Shown here: piece after piece, positions 4,136-11,800 of the stretch | Position numbering within the stretch: the first letter of the stretch is position 1 | Layout of the letters: each line of letters begins with the position of its first letter | From: an uncultured Candidatus Saccharibacteria bacterium | GTDB lineage: Bacteria > Patescibacteriota > Saccharimonadia > Saccharimonadales > Saccharimonadaceae | NCBI GenBank assembly: GCA_947306315.1 | Contig: CAMZGF010000013.1 | Location: 1-13,563, forward strand | Length of the DNA: 13,563 bases | Reading direction: 5' to 3' | Notes under the pieces: model-generated | What the model was told of the DNA's origin: nothing | The model's database searches: none | What the model saw: the letters and a program-made list of their open reading frames with translations, nothing else | Translations under genes and position numbers: made by a program

Positions 4136-6466
4136 ATGTCAAAAAATCTCGTGATCGTAGAGAGCCCTGCAAAGGCCAAAACAATAGAGAAATACCTCGG
4201 TAAAGACTACAAGGTAATGTCTTCTGTTGGCCATATTAGAAAGGACACAAAAGTTGATGTCCATGACAATTTTGCAGTGACATATGAAATCGACCCAGAC
4301 CACGAACATATCGTAAGTGATCTTAAAAAAGCCGCAAAAGAGGCTGACACAATCTGGCTCGCAACGGATGAAGACCGCGAAGGAGAATCGATTTCTTGGC
4401 ATCTTATTGAAGTTCTAAAACTTCCAAAAACTACGAAACGTATCACTTTTCACGAAATTACTGAACCTGCGCTTAAAGCTGCTATAAAGGCCCCACGCAC
4501 CGTTAATATGGACATGGTTAGCTCACAACAAGCACGCCAGACCCTCGACATGCTCGTAGGTTATGATCTTTCAGACATTGTCCGCAAAAAGGTCCCCGGC
4601 GCAAAATCCGCCGGTCGTGTTCAGTCTCCAGCTCTTCGCCTCGTCGTTGAACGCGAACGCGAAATTGAAAAATTTGACTCAAAATTCAGTTTTAAAGTAT
4701 CCGGAAAATTCAAAAAAGGTTCTCAAGATTTTGATGCTAGCCTTGAAAAAATCGCACCAAAATCCGAAGCTGACACAAAGAAGCTTCTCAGCGAATTAAA
4801 GGGGAAAGATTTCGAGGTCTCAGCTATTGATAAATCTGAGGGCGAAAAGGCTAACCCAGTTCCATTCGCTACGGCTGCTCTTCAAATCGAAGCAAACTCC
4901 CGCCTTGGCTTTAGCTCAAAAACAACCATGAACGCTGCGCAGGCCCTCTATCAAGCTGGCCACATCACCTATCACCGTACTGACTCTCTAAACCTCTCCG
5001 AACAAGCGCTTGGTTCAATCGCTGGGTATATCGAAAAGAAATACGGCAAAGAATATCTACATGTTCGCCATTTTAAAACTAAAGATGCTTCGGCCCAGGA
5101 AGCCCACGAAGCAATCCGCCCAACTCACATTGAAGTCGAGTCCGCTGGTAAGAACGAATACGAGAAAAAACTATATAATCTCATCCGCACCCGCACTCTC
5201 GCAACTCAAATGGAAAATGCAAAAGTCGCAAAGACAAACATTGTGATTATTCCAAAATCTACCGATTATAGATTTATCGCAAAAGGCGAAATTGTAATCT
5301 TCGATGGTTTCTTAAAGGTCTATGGTAATGCGAAAGATACAGCTCTTCCTGATATGAAGGAAGGCGACATTGTTACCGCAAAAGAAATTACCGCAAAACA
5401 AGCCTTCGCAAAACCACCAGCAAGATACACCGAAGGTACACTTGTTAAAAAGCTAGAAGAACTCGGCATTGGCCGCCCTTCGACCTACGCTTCAATCATG
5501 TCTGCAATCCAAATTCGTGGTTACGTCGAAAAAGGCGAATCTGAAGGCATTGAACGCGAAATCAGCGTCATTACTCTTAAAAATGACGAAATTACCGAAG
5601 AAAAAGCTACCGAAAAATCTGGTGCAACCAAAGGCAAACTCGTTCCAACTCCAATTGGTGAGCTCGTTTCAGATTTCCTCTGTGACAATTTTGATCAAAT
5701 CGTTGACTATGATTTCACTGCTGGTGTTGAAGAAAAACTAGACCTCATCGCTGAGGCAAAACTCACGAGAATTAAAATGCTCAAAGATTTCTATGGCCCA
5801 TTCTCGAAGCTCGTCGGCGAAGGCGCTATGGCAAACCGTTACAATTCATCAACCGAACTCGGAAAAGATCCAAAATCCGGCAAAATGGTTTATGCGAAAA
5901 TTGGTAGAAATGGCGGATTTATCCAACTCGGCGAAAACGAGAAAGAAACCGGTGAAAAACCTCGTTTTGCTCCACTTCCACCTCACGTAACCGTCAAAAC
6001 TGTCACATTAGAGCAAGCGTTAAAACAACTCGCATTGCCCGAACTTCCACGTGTACTCGGAAATGCAAAGGACGGTACCGAAATTATTGCCGCAAACGGG
6101 CCATTTGGACCATATATTAAGGCCGGTATATATAATATATCTCTCGACAAACGCGATCCAGAGCAAAACCCATATAAAATCACTCTTGAGAAGGCATCTG
6201 AACTCTATCAAAAGAAAGTGGACAGCATTATTGCAGATTGGGGAGATATTAAAATTATTATCGGACCATATGGACCATATATTAAAGGCCCAGCAATTAA
6301 ACCAGCATCAGGCAAAGGTCGTCCACGTCCTAACAATGCAAAAATTCCAAAAGAACTTGATCCAAAGAAAATTACCTTAGAAGAAGCAAAAGAATTACTC
6401 GAAGGTAAGCCTAAAACAACTTCACGTCACGCAAAACATAGCAAAGCAAAGACTAAAAAGAAATAA
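4136..6466 (+). CDS. topA: DNA topoisomerase I (type IA)
   Basis: TopA relaxes negatively supercoiled DNA by a covalent tyrosine intermediate. The 776-residue product starts with a Toprim domain: ESPAKAKTIEKYLG with Glu9, and DEDREGE (78-84) holding the Mg2+-binding acids. The type IA core follows, with SAGRVQS and the active-site segment ITYHRTDS, whose catalytic tyrosine is Tyr279. The residue after that tyrosine is His where most relatives have Met. The C-terminus lacks the four-Cys zinc fingers of E. coli TopA. Instead it has three Topo_C-type repeats, around residues 575-620, 640-690 (NGPFGPYIK at 654) and 700-760 (GPYGPYIK at 710), and a basic tail ending KTKKK. The start was chosen by family alignment (MSKNLVIVES); 4127 (MSSMSKN) is a credible alternative. 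There is no Shine-Dalgarno sequence; the message is near-leaderless. Confidence 0.96.
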   Translation: MSKNLVIVESPAKAKTIEKYLGKDYKVMSSVGHIRKDTKVDVHDNFAVTYEIDPDHEHIVSDLKKAAKEADTIWLATDEDREGESISWHLIEVLKLPKTTKRITFHEITEPALKAAIKAPRTVNMDMVSSQQARQTLDMLVGYDLSDIVRKKVPGAKSAGRVQSPALRLVVEREREIEKFDSKFSFKVSGKFKKGSQDFDASLEKIAPKSEADTKKLLSELKGKDFEVSAIDKSEGEKANPVPFATAALQIEANSRLGFSSKTTMNAAQALYQAGHITYHRTDSLNLSEQALGSIAGYIEKKYGKEYLHVRHFKTKDASAQEAHEAIRPTHIEVESAGKNEYEKKLYNLIRTRTLATQMENAKVAKTNIVIIPKSTDYRFIAKGEIVIFDGFLKVYGNAKDTALPDMKEGDIVTAKEITAKQAFAKPPARYTEGTLVKKLEELGIGRPSTYASIMSAIQIRGYVEKGESEGIEREISVITLKNDEITEEKATEKSGATKGKLVPTPIGELVSDFLCDNFDQIVDYDFTAGVEEKLDLIAEAKLTRIKMLKDFYGPFSKLVGEGAMANRYNSSTELGKDPKSGKMVYAKIGRNGGFIQLGENEKETGEKPRFAPLPPHVTVKTVTLEQALKQLALPELPRVLGNAKDGTEIIAANGPFGPYIKAGIYNISLDKRDPEQNPYKITLEKASELYQKKVDSIIADWGDIKIIIGPYGPYIKGPAIKPASGKGRPRPNNAKIPKELDPKKITLEEAKELLEGKPKTTSRHAKHSKAKTKKK

Positions 6467-6511
6467 TATCCTTTTCTAGAACCCTTTCAAAAAAGATATT
6501 ATTTCTTTTTT
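6455..6511 (+). terminator. topA terminator overlapping the stop codon
   Basis: A perfect 16-bp AT-rich stem pairs 6455-6470 with 6495-6510, and the 3' arm runs into six Ts. The 5' arm includes the last codons and the TAA of topA (6464-6466), so a ribosome finishing topA would disrupt the hairpin. Confidence 0.7.
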
Positions 6512-6563
6512 AGTGTTTATTTGACCATATATTCCGCTTATGCGAAATTTTTATATAATTTAT

Positions 6564-6593
6564 TTGCACAAATGTAAAAAAATGTGGTAGAAT
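6564..6593 (+). promoter_or_regulatory. Upstream promoter of the sigma-like gene
   Basis: TTGCAC (6564-6569), an 18-bp spacer and TAGAAT (6588-6593) with an upstream TGG. The transcript would start near 6600 and carry about 110 nt of leader. Confidence 0.6.
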
Positions 6594-6633
6594 AGTGTTA
6601 GAAGTTCAAAAATTTCATTACTATATGACTTAT

Positions 6634-6662
6634 TTGACATTAGCACAAAAATATGTTAGTAT
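6634..6662 (+). promoter_or_regulatory. Proximal promoter of the sigma-like gene
   Basis: TTGACA (6634-6639), a 17-bp spacer and TAGTAT (6657-6662) with an upstream TGT. Start near 6669, giving a leader of about 41 nt with a Shine-Dalgarno sequence. A 17-bp palindrome (TATGTTA gta TAACATA, 6652-6668) covers the -10 and is a plausible operator. Confidence 0.75.
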
Positions 6663-6668
6663 AACATA
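6652..6668. promoter_or_regulatory. Palindrome over the -10, possible operator
   Basis: Perfect 7-bp arms (TATGTTA/TAACATA) with a 3-base centre cover the proximal -10 of the sigma-like gene. Position and symmetry suggest a dimeric regulator, perhaps the gene's own product. AT-rich -10 regions produce such palindromes by chance fairly often. Confidence 0.35.
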
Positions 6669-6709
6669 AATCGACTATATCAACAGAGGTGGATAAAAGG
6701 AGTTAACAA

Positions 6710-7741
6710 GTGGACCAAAATGCGGAAGTGGTCGCAAAAGCGATCAATGGCAGCCTAAAAATTATCGAACAAGACCGCGAGAGAGAAATCATCTCCCGCC
6801 GCTTTGGACTTTCCGGAAGCAAGGAAACTCTAGAGCAGATCGGAGATATGCTTTCAATTACGCGTGAACGTGTAAGACAGCTCGAAAAAGCTATTCTCAT
6901 CCGTCTTCGTATCGCAGCAGAGGATAATAATATTCCTGAGCTAGCACATGCAGAAAAAATTATTGTAAGAAATCTTACAGAGATGGGACGCATCGCAAAA
7001 GTTTCTGATTTAGCTGAAAAAATCTTTGGCGACAAAGTCAGCGACAAACAGCGCCAGGAACTTGCATTTATTGGTGAAATTTCCGCAAATCTCACCGTCA
7101 TTGAAGAAAGTGATAAATATTACAACTCTATTGGTATTGCTGACTACGGTAATGAAAAAGAAACAAAACAAAAAGTTGATGAAATCGTTAATCTCGTAAA
7201 GAAAAACAAAGCTCCAATGTCAATCGACGAAATTGACAATAATACAAATTATGAGCATCCTGACCATATTAAAGCCGTTGCGTCAATTTCAAAGCTCCTC
7301 GCAACTCTTAATGGCTACTGGGGTCTCGCTAAATGGCCAACAGTAAACCCAAAAAATATCCGCGATAAAATTTATGTCGTTCTCGAAGAGAAAAGGGAAC
7401 CAATGCACTTTGAAGAAATCGCCGAAGCAATCAAAAAGTCTGATTTCCGCCGCAAAGACGTCACAATCCAAGCTATCCATAACGAACTCATCAAAGATTC
7501 GCGTTTCGTTCTTATTGGCCGCGGTATTTATGCACTTGATTCATGGGGTTATAAGAAGGGAACTGTTTCTGAAACTATTTCCGATATCTTAAAACAGGCT
7601 AAAAAGCCTCTCACTCGTGAGCAAATCGTCAAAAAAGTTCTCTCAATGAGAAAAGTAAAAGAAACTACCATTTTACTCAACCTTCAAAACAAGAAACTTT
7701 TCAAAAAAGTTGACAAAAACTCCTATACAACAGCAGACTAA
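6710..7741 (+). CDS. Sigma-70 region 4 / HARE-HTH transcription factor
   Basis: The 343-residue protein begins with a complete sigma-70 region 4: REREIISRRFGL (23-34), then TLEQIGDMLSITRERVRQLE (40-59), the classical -35-binding helix-turn-helix, followed by a basic helix. Sigma regions 2 and 3 are absent, so it cannot melt a -10 as a normal sigma factor does. The remainder holds winged-helix modules: one around 155-212, a HARE-type one at 215-278 (EPMHFEEIAEAI ... RGIYALDSWG) and another at 285-343 (KPLTREQIVKKV). The HARE domain is also found in the RNA polymerase delta subunit. It starts with GTG, supported by AAGGAG (6697-6702) seven bases upstream. The likely role is an RNA-polymerase-associated regulator or DNA-binding factor; region-4/HARE fusions are known, but I cannot state its targets. 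It lies 21 bp before the ATPase gene, which has its own -10. Confidence 0.85.
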   Translation: MDQNAEVVAKAINGSLKIIEQDREREIISRRFGLSGSKETLEQIGDMLSITRERVRQLEKAILIRLRIAAEDNNIPELAHAEKIIVRNLTEMGRIAKVSDLAEKIFGDKVSDKQRQELAFIGEISANLTVIEESDKYYNSIGIADYGNEKETKQKVDEIVNLVKKNKAPMSIDEIDNNTNYEHPDHIKAVASISKLLATLNGYWGLAKWPTVNPKNIRDKIYVVLEEKREPMHFEEIAEAIKKSDFRRKDVTIQAIHNELIKDSRFVLIGRGIYALDSWGYKKGTVSETISDILKQAKKPLTREQIVKKVLSMRKVKETTILLNLQNKKLFKKVDKNSYTTAD

Positions 7742-7744
7742 ATG

Positions 7745-7753
7745 TGCTAAAAT
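7745..7753 (+). promoter_or_regulatory. ATPase gene promoter, near-leaderless
   Basis: TGCTAAAAT is an extended -10, four bases after the stop of the preceding gene, with no good -35. Predicted start near 7760, three bases before the ATG at 7763; no Shine-Dalgarno sequence at correct spacing. Read-through from the upstream gene is also possible. Confidence 0.55.
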
Positions 7754-7762
7754 AAAAGGGTA

Positions 7763-10700
7763 ATGCTAGCAGAAATTATCCATTTCTTATTAATGCCAAT
7801 TTTTTGGATACCAGCTATTGGTATTCTCGGAATTTTGACATATAGAAATTATCGAAAAATAAATAGATTAAAAGTTTTAAATGTTGATTCTGTTCTTTTG
7901 ATGCTCGAAATTCCAAAAACAAATGACAAAAAAGAGCTCGCAGCTGAACAACTATTTGCCTCACTTCATGGTATTTTACGTGACGCAAACGAATTAAAAA
8001 ATTCTGGTGGAGTTCAAGAACATCTTTCGTTTGAAATCGTTTCCACCGGCGGACAAATTCGCTTCTTCGTCTGGGTTCCAAAAATCCTCCAGAGCTTCGT
8101 AGAAGGACAGATTTATGCCCAATACCCAACCGTCCAAATCCACGTCGTAGAAGAGGATTATATCGAAAAAGCAAAAGAATCCCATAATATTATACATACT
8201 GCTGAACTCGGCTTGACGATGAATGAAGCCCTCCCGATTAAAACATTCGACACTTTTGACGTCGACCCGCTCGCAGGTATCACTGGCACGCTCGCAAAGC
8301 TTGGAACAGAAGAGAACGAAGAACTCTGGATTCAAATTCTTGCACGCCCAGTTGCCGACTCTTGGCATAAAGAAAGTGACAAATGGATCAATTATATTAA
8401 ATCTGGCGCAAAAAACTTCAGAATCTTCGGCCTTGACTGGACATGGTTCGTCCAAGCCATCCAGGCACTATGGACCCCTCCAGCAGGCGGAACAACTTCA
8501 GAAACGAAAGTCGAGCTATCAGATCGTGCAAAGAGCCAAATTGCTGCCGCTGAAGAAAAAGCAACTAAGCTTGGCTACCAAGTAAAAATCCGTCTCGCTT
8601 ACCTTGGCCAAAACGAAATCAATGCAAAACTAAATATGCAAGCAATCGTTGGTACATTTAAGCAGTTCAACTCGACCAACTTAAACGGCTTCCGCCAAAT
8701 TGGCAGCAGCTTCAATAAAGATGATCTCGAAGCTTATCGCCTCCGTCAATTCACCGATTCTGGTTTTATTTTGAATATTTCTGAGCTCGCTTCGGTCTAC
8801 CACCTTCCACATACTTCCGTCGAAACTCCAAACATTGTTTGGGCAACCTCAAAAACTGCTGAACCACCTGCAAAACTTCCACTCATCACTGGCCATCCAG
8901 CTGAAGACGAAAATATTTCTGCATTCGGTTTAACAAATTTCCGTGGCATCAATCATCAGTTTGGCATGCTTCGCCGCGACCGTTCACGTCACGTTTACGT
9001 CATCGGCCAAACTGGTGCTGGTAAATCTGGCCTTCTTGAGTTATTTGCCCTTTCCGATACTTTCTATAACCAAGGTTATTGTATTATCGATCCACATGGT
9101 GACTTCGCAATTGACAACCTTCGTTTTGTCCCTGAAAGCCGTATTGAGGACGTCGTCTACTTCAATCCTGCAGATACCCAATATCCTGTAGCATTCAACC
9201 CACTCGAGCTTTCAGACGCCGCAAGAAAACCAAACGTCTGTTCTGAGGTTATCGGCGTGTTGAAGCGTATGTTCGGAGATTCTTGGGGTCCACGTCTTGA
9301 GCATATCCTTCGTTATACTCTTCTTGCCCTTCTTGATCGTCCTGAGACTACACTCCTCGATATCTCACGCATGCTTACTGACAAAGATTTCCGTAAAGAA
9401 ACTCTCGATTATTGTACTGACGTTACAGTACTTCAGTTTTGGAAACACGAATTCGGTCAATGGAACGAAAAGCAAGTTAACGAGTCAATCGCACCAGTTC
9501 TAAACAAAGTCGGCGCATTCACCGCAAACCCAATCATTAGAAATATTATCGGACAACCAAAGTCGAGCTTCAATGTCCGTAAGATTATGGATGAAGGTAA
9601 GATTCTTGTCGTAAACCTTTCTAAAGGCCTTATTGGTGAAGATAATGCCGGCATTCTCGGTGCATTCCTTGTTACTAAAATCCAGCTTGCAGCAATGAGC
9701 CGTTCCGATATTCCTGATATCGAAAAACGCCGTCCATTTTATCTTTACGTAGATGAGTTCCAAAACTTCGCAACTGATTCGTTTGCCGTAATCCTCTCTG
9801 AGGCTCGTAAATACGGCCTTAACCTCACGGTTGCAAACCAATATACCGCTCAGATGACCGACGCCGTTCGTGATGCTGTCTTCGGTAACGTTGGTACGAC
9901 TATCTCATTCCGTGTTTCTGCGGATGACGCCCCAATTCTCTCAAAGCAATTTGAGCCTACCTTCGAAGCGCAAGATCTTCTCCAAATGAATAACCGCAAC
10001 TTCGTTATCTCAATGATTATTAATGGTGAAAAAGTTCCTGCCTTCTCTGCTACTACCCTTAATATCCCACCAACACCAAAAGACAATTTTGACGCTATCG
10101 TTAAGAGTTCACGCGAAAAGTTCTCAAGAAATCGTGCTGACGTTGAGGCTGAAATCCGTGAGACTATCGAACAAAGTGAAAAATACAAGAAAGAACTCTC
10201 TGATTCTGGCCGCCAAGAAGAACAGGGAACGAACTGGGGTAGCAACTATGGTGTCGAAAGAGCACATGTTTCTGGTCCTAAACCAACATTTATTGAAACC
10301 CCTGCCGATGTCAAAAAAGCGAAAATTAGCCCGAATGCCCTCTCTGGTAAACAGACAAATGGTCTTAAAGACTTAAAAAAGATTCTTGATGATCAAAAAG
10401 CAAAAAAAGAGGAAGAGAAAAGGGAAGAACAGAGCAAAAAAACCGTACTAGACCCAAAGAATATGCCAAGCGTTGATTCCCTTCCTGAAGCACCAAAAGA
10501 GAATTTAGAAAAAGCTGAGGTTGTATCCGCAGTTGACAAAAAAGATCTTTCTCGCGTAAAAGAAAAGGCTGAAAATAATAAGGCTCCAAGTACTCGCGAG
10601 ACTATCCTAGGCAAAGAAACAGAGAAGAACCCTTATCGCAATAATGAACGTAATGCTCGCCGCAAGAAAAACCATAATAAGCACAAGAAGAATGGCCGCC

Positions 10701-10852
10701 AGACGCTCCAGGAGCGCCTAGAAGCCCCTCAAATCCAAAGGACGCCTAACTTTGCTTCTGACTTACATGATGGCGTTCCAGGCGTCGCTACGAGCCAAAA
10801 TCCTCATAGCTCAGATGAATCTGACTCAGGATACCTTTCAATTCACCATTAA
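7763..10852 (+). CDS. Membrane-anchored VirD4/TraD-like (HerA-type) ATPase
   Basis: The 1029-residue protein has one N-terminal membrane segment (about 5-27), a large mixed domain (about 40-400), an ATPase domain and a long disordered tail. The ATPase has Walker A GQTGAGKS (415-422), an IDPHGDF strand after it, Walker B FYLYVDEF with Asp664-Glu665, and the following SEARKYGLNLTVANQYTAQM segment typical of TraD/TraG/VirD4 coupling proteins and HerA-like pumps. Members of this family move DNA or protein substrates through membrane complexes using ATP. The tail (about 800-1029) is rich in K, E, S and N, with a strongly basic patch near 960-980 and an acidic/serine end. No relaxase, VirB4, pilin or other secretion gene is present in the window, so the machine it serves is unknown. 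A conjugation-like, DNA-uptake or pilus role is inference. Confidence 0.85.
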   Translation: MLAEIIHFLLMPIFWIPAIGILGILTYRNYRKINRLKVLNVDSVLLMLEIPKTNDKKELAAEQLFASLHGILRDANELKNSGGVQEHLSFEIVSTGGQIRFFVWVPKILQSFVEGQIYAQYPTVQIHVVEEDYIEKAKESHNIIHTAELGLTMNEALPIKTFDTFDVDPLAGITGTLAKLGTEENEELWIQILARPVADSWHKESDKWINYIKSGAKNFRIFGLDWTWFVQAIQALWTPPAGGTTSETKVELSDRAKSQIAAAEEKATKLGYQVKIRLAYLGQNEINAKLNMQAIVGTFKQFNSTNLNGFRQIGSSFNKDDLEAYRLRQFTDSGFILNISELASVYHLPHTSVETPNIVWATSKTAEPPAKLPLITGHPAEDENISAFGLTNFRGINHQFGMLRRDRSRHVYVIGQTGAGKSGLLELFALSDTFYNQGYCIIDPHGDFAIDNLRFVPESRIEDVVYFNPADTQYPVAFNPLELSDAARKPNVCSEVIGVLKRMFGDSWGPRLEHILRYTLLALLDRPETTLLDISRMLTDKDFRKETLDYCTDVTVLQFWKHEFGQWNEKQVNESIAPVLNKVGAFTANPIIRNIIGQPKSSFNVRKIMDEGKILVVNLSKGLIGEDNAGILGAFLVTKIQLAAMSRSDIPDIEKRRPFYLYVDEFQNFATDSFAVILSEARKYGLNLTVANQYTAQMTDAVRDAVFGNVGTTISFRVSADDAPILSKQFEPTFEAQDLLQMNNRNFVISMIINGEKVPAFSATTLNIPPTPKDNFDAIVKSSREKFSRNRADVEAEIRETIEQSEKYKKELSDSGRQEEQGTNWGSNYGVERAHVSGPKPTFIETPADVKKAKISPNALSGKQTNGLKDLKKILDDQKAKKEEEKREEQSKKTVLDPKNMPSVDSLPEAPKENLEKAEVVSAVDKKDLSRVKEKAENNKAPSTRETILGKETEKNPYRNNERNARRKKNHNKHKKNGRQTLQERLEAPQIQRTPNFASDLHDGVPGVATSQNPHSSDESDSGYLSIHH

Positions 10853-10868
10853 AAGGGAATTAAGCGTA

Positions 10869-10903
10869 AAAAAATAACAGGGGTCGTTCCCCTGTTATTT
10901 TTT
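10869..10903 (+). terminator. Bidirectional terminator after the ATPase gene
   Basis: A perfect 15-bp stem pairs 10869-10883 with 10889-10903 (core AACAGGGG/CCCCTGTT, loop TCGTT). Runs of T on the 3' arm of both strands make it usable in either direction. Confidence 0.9.
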
Positions 10904-10906
10904 AGC

Positions 10907-10935
10907 AGGGAAATACGAAAATCGACATTTTCCCT
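10907..10935. repeat. Second hairpin next to the terminator
   Basis: AGGGAAA (10907-10913) and TTTCCCT (10929-10935) pair around an inner CGA AAA TCG. It lies between the terminator and the CCCCTGTTA repeats. Confidence 0.5.
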
Positions 10936-11030
10936 CCCCTGTTACACCCCTGTTATTATATATCCTAAAACCTCAATCATATGATTCTCTACCCCTGTTA
11001 TACACATATTTACCTCTGTAATTATACACT
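10936..11030 (+). repeat. CCCCTGTTA repeat cluster with DnaA-box-like sites
   Basis: CCCCTGTTA occurs at 10936-10944, 10947-10955 and 10992-11000, with a degenerate copy (CCTCTGT) at 11013. It also forms the stems of the flanking terminators (10889-10897 and 11787-11795). Two copies run into TTATACACA (10998-11006, matching the DnaA-box pattern TTATNCACA) and TTATACACT (11022-11030). The pattern is iteron-like, but the number of copies is small. Confidence 0.6.
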
Positions 11031-11480
11031 CAGACAACCATTTGTAGACTGACCTATAAACCACGAATTTTTACAAAAAAGTCGGGGAAATATAAGCCAG
11101 TCAAAAAATACCGCATAGAACGCAACCACAAGCACAGAAACATACATGAAAGGACTAAATATAAGGATTTTGGTAAAACATAAGCGAAAAAGCCACGATA
11201 GAATAATCGTCTTTTCAAAATATTTCCAATGTCGCACAATACCTATTTTACGACACTACCGGGGGTGGGAGCCGGATGGTTAACTAATCGTCTATATAGC
11301 CATATATAATGCCAGCCGTCCTCTTAAATTCCAACTAAAACGGGAATCACTCAGCCTCATTTTTTATATATTTACAGATTATTTACAGTCAAATATATGA
11401 TAAATATCAGGTTTATAGGATCTAGATAGAAAACCCTAGGTAAAGGTCTCTAACTGTCAATCCAAGCCGAAGCTCTTCTG

Positions 11481-11503
11481 AGCTCTTCCGGGAAGAGCTT
11501 TTT
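11481..11503 (+). terminator. Orphan terminator-like hairpin
   Basis: AGCTCTTC (11481-11488) and GAAGAGCT (11492-11499) form an 8-bp stem with a CGG loop, followed by TTTT. A direct copy of AGCTCTTC lies at 11471-11478. No gene ends here. It could end an untested RNA starting downstream of TATAAT at 11305-11310 (poor 19-bp spacing to TTAACT). Confidence 0.5.
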
Positions 11504-11535
11504 CCACAGCTACCCCCGTTAGAGTGTTTGACTTC

Positions 11536-11593
11536 TGTGAAATTTCCTTGTGAAATTATGGTTTCACCCCTATATTTCACGTAAATTTCACAA
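11536..11593. repeat. TGTGAAATT direct and inverted repeat cluster
   Basis: TGTGAAATT occurs directly at 11536-11544 and 11549-11557 (13 bp apart) and inverted at 11584-11592, with the near-copy ATTTCACG at 11574-11581. The second direct copy and the inverted one extend to a perfect 10-bp inverted repeat (11548-11557/11584-11593). The arrangement suggests protein-binding sites. Confidence 0.55.
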
Positions 11594-11766
11594 ATTTCAT
11601 GATTCTCTGTTTCCCTTTTTCCTATCTGTTATTTCCCTAATCAACCCCTATTTTCAGCCAGAATCACACTTTAATTCTCTCTTAAAAAACTACCTCTTTC
11701 CCTTTTCCCGAACAAAAACCGAACAAAATGACATAAAGAAGCACCCCCTCTTCCCCCTATGATACC

Positions 11767-11800
11767 AAAAAATTAACAGGGGTGTACCCCTGTTAATTTT
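11767..11800 (-). terminator. infB terminator
   Basis: A 14-bp stem pairs 11769-11782 with 11787-11800 (core AACAGGGG/CCCCTGTT, loop TGTA). On the minus strand it is followed by six Us. It shares its stem core with the terminator at 10869-10903. Confidence 0.9.

Noticed and set aside
11022..11239. Two hydrophobic minus-strand frames (61 and 71 codons)
   Set aside because: They overlap each other in different phases, the 61-codon one begins with TTG, and neither has a good ribosome site; hydrophobicity is expected from T-rich DNA.
11146..11283. 45-codon plus-strand frame (MKGLNIRILVKH...)
   Set aside because: No ribosome site, no promoter, and a stop shortly upstream; nothing recognisable in the product.
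11550..11762. 70-codon plus-strand frame
   Set aside because: No Shine-Dalgarno sequence or promoter; composition follows the pyrimidine-rich DNA, and it starts inside the TGTGAAATT repeat cluster.
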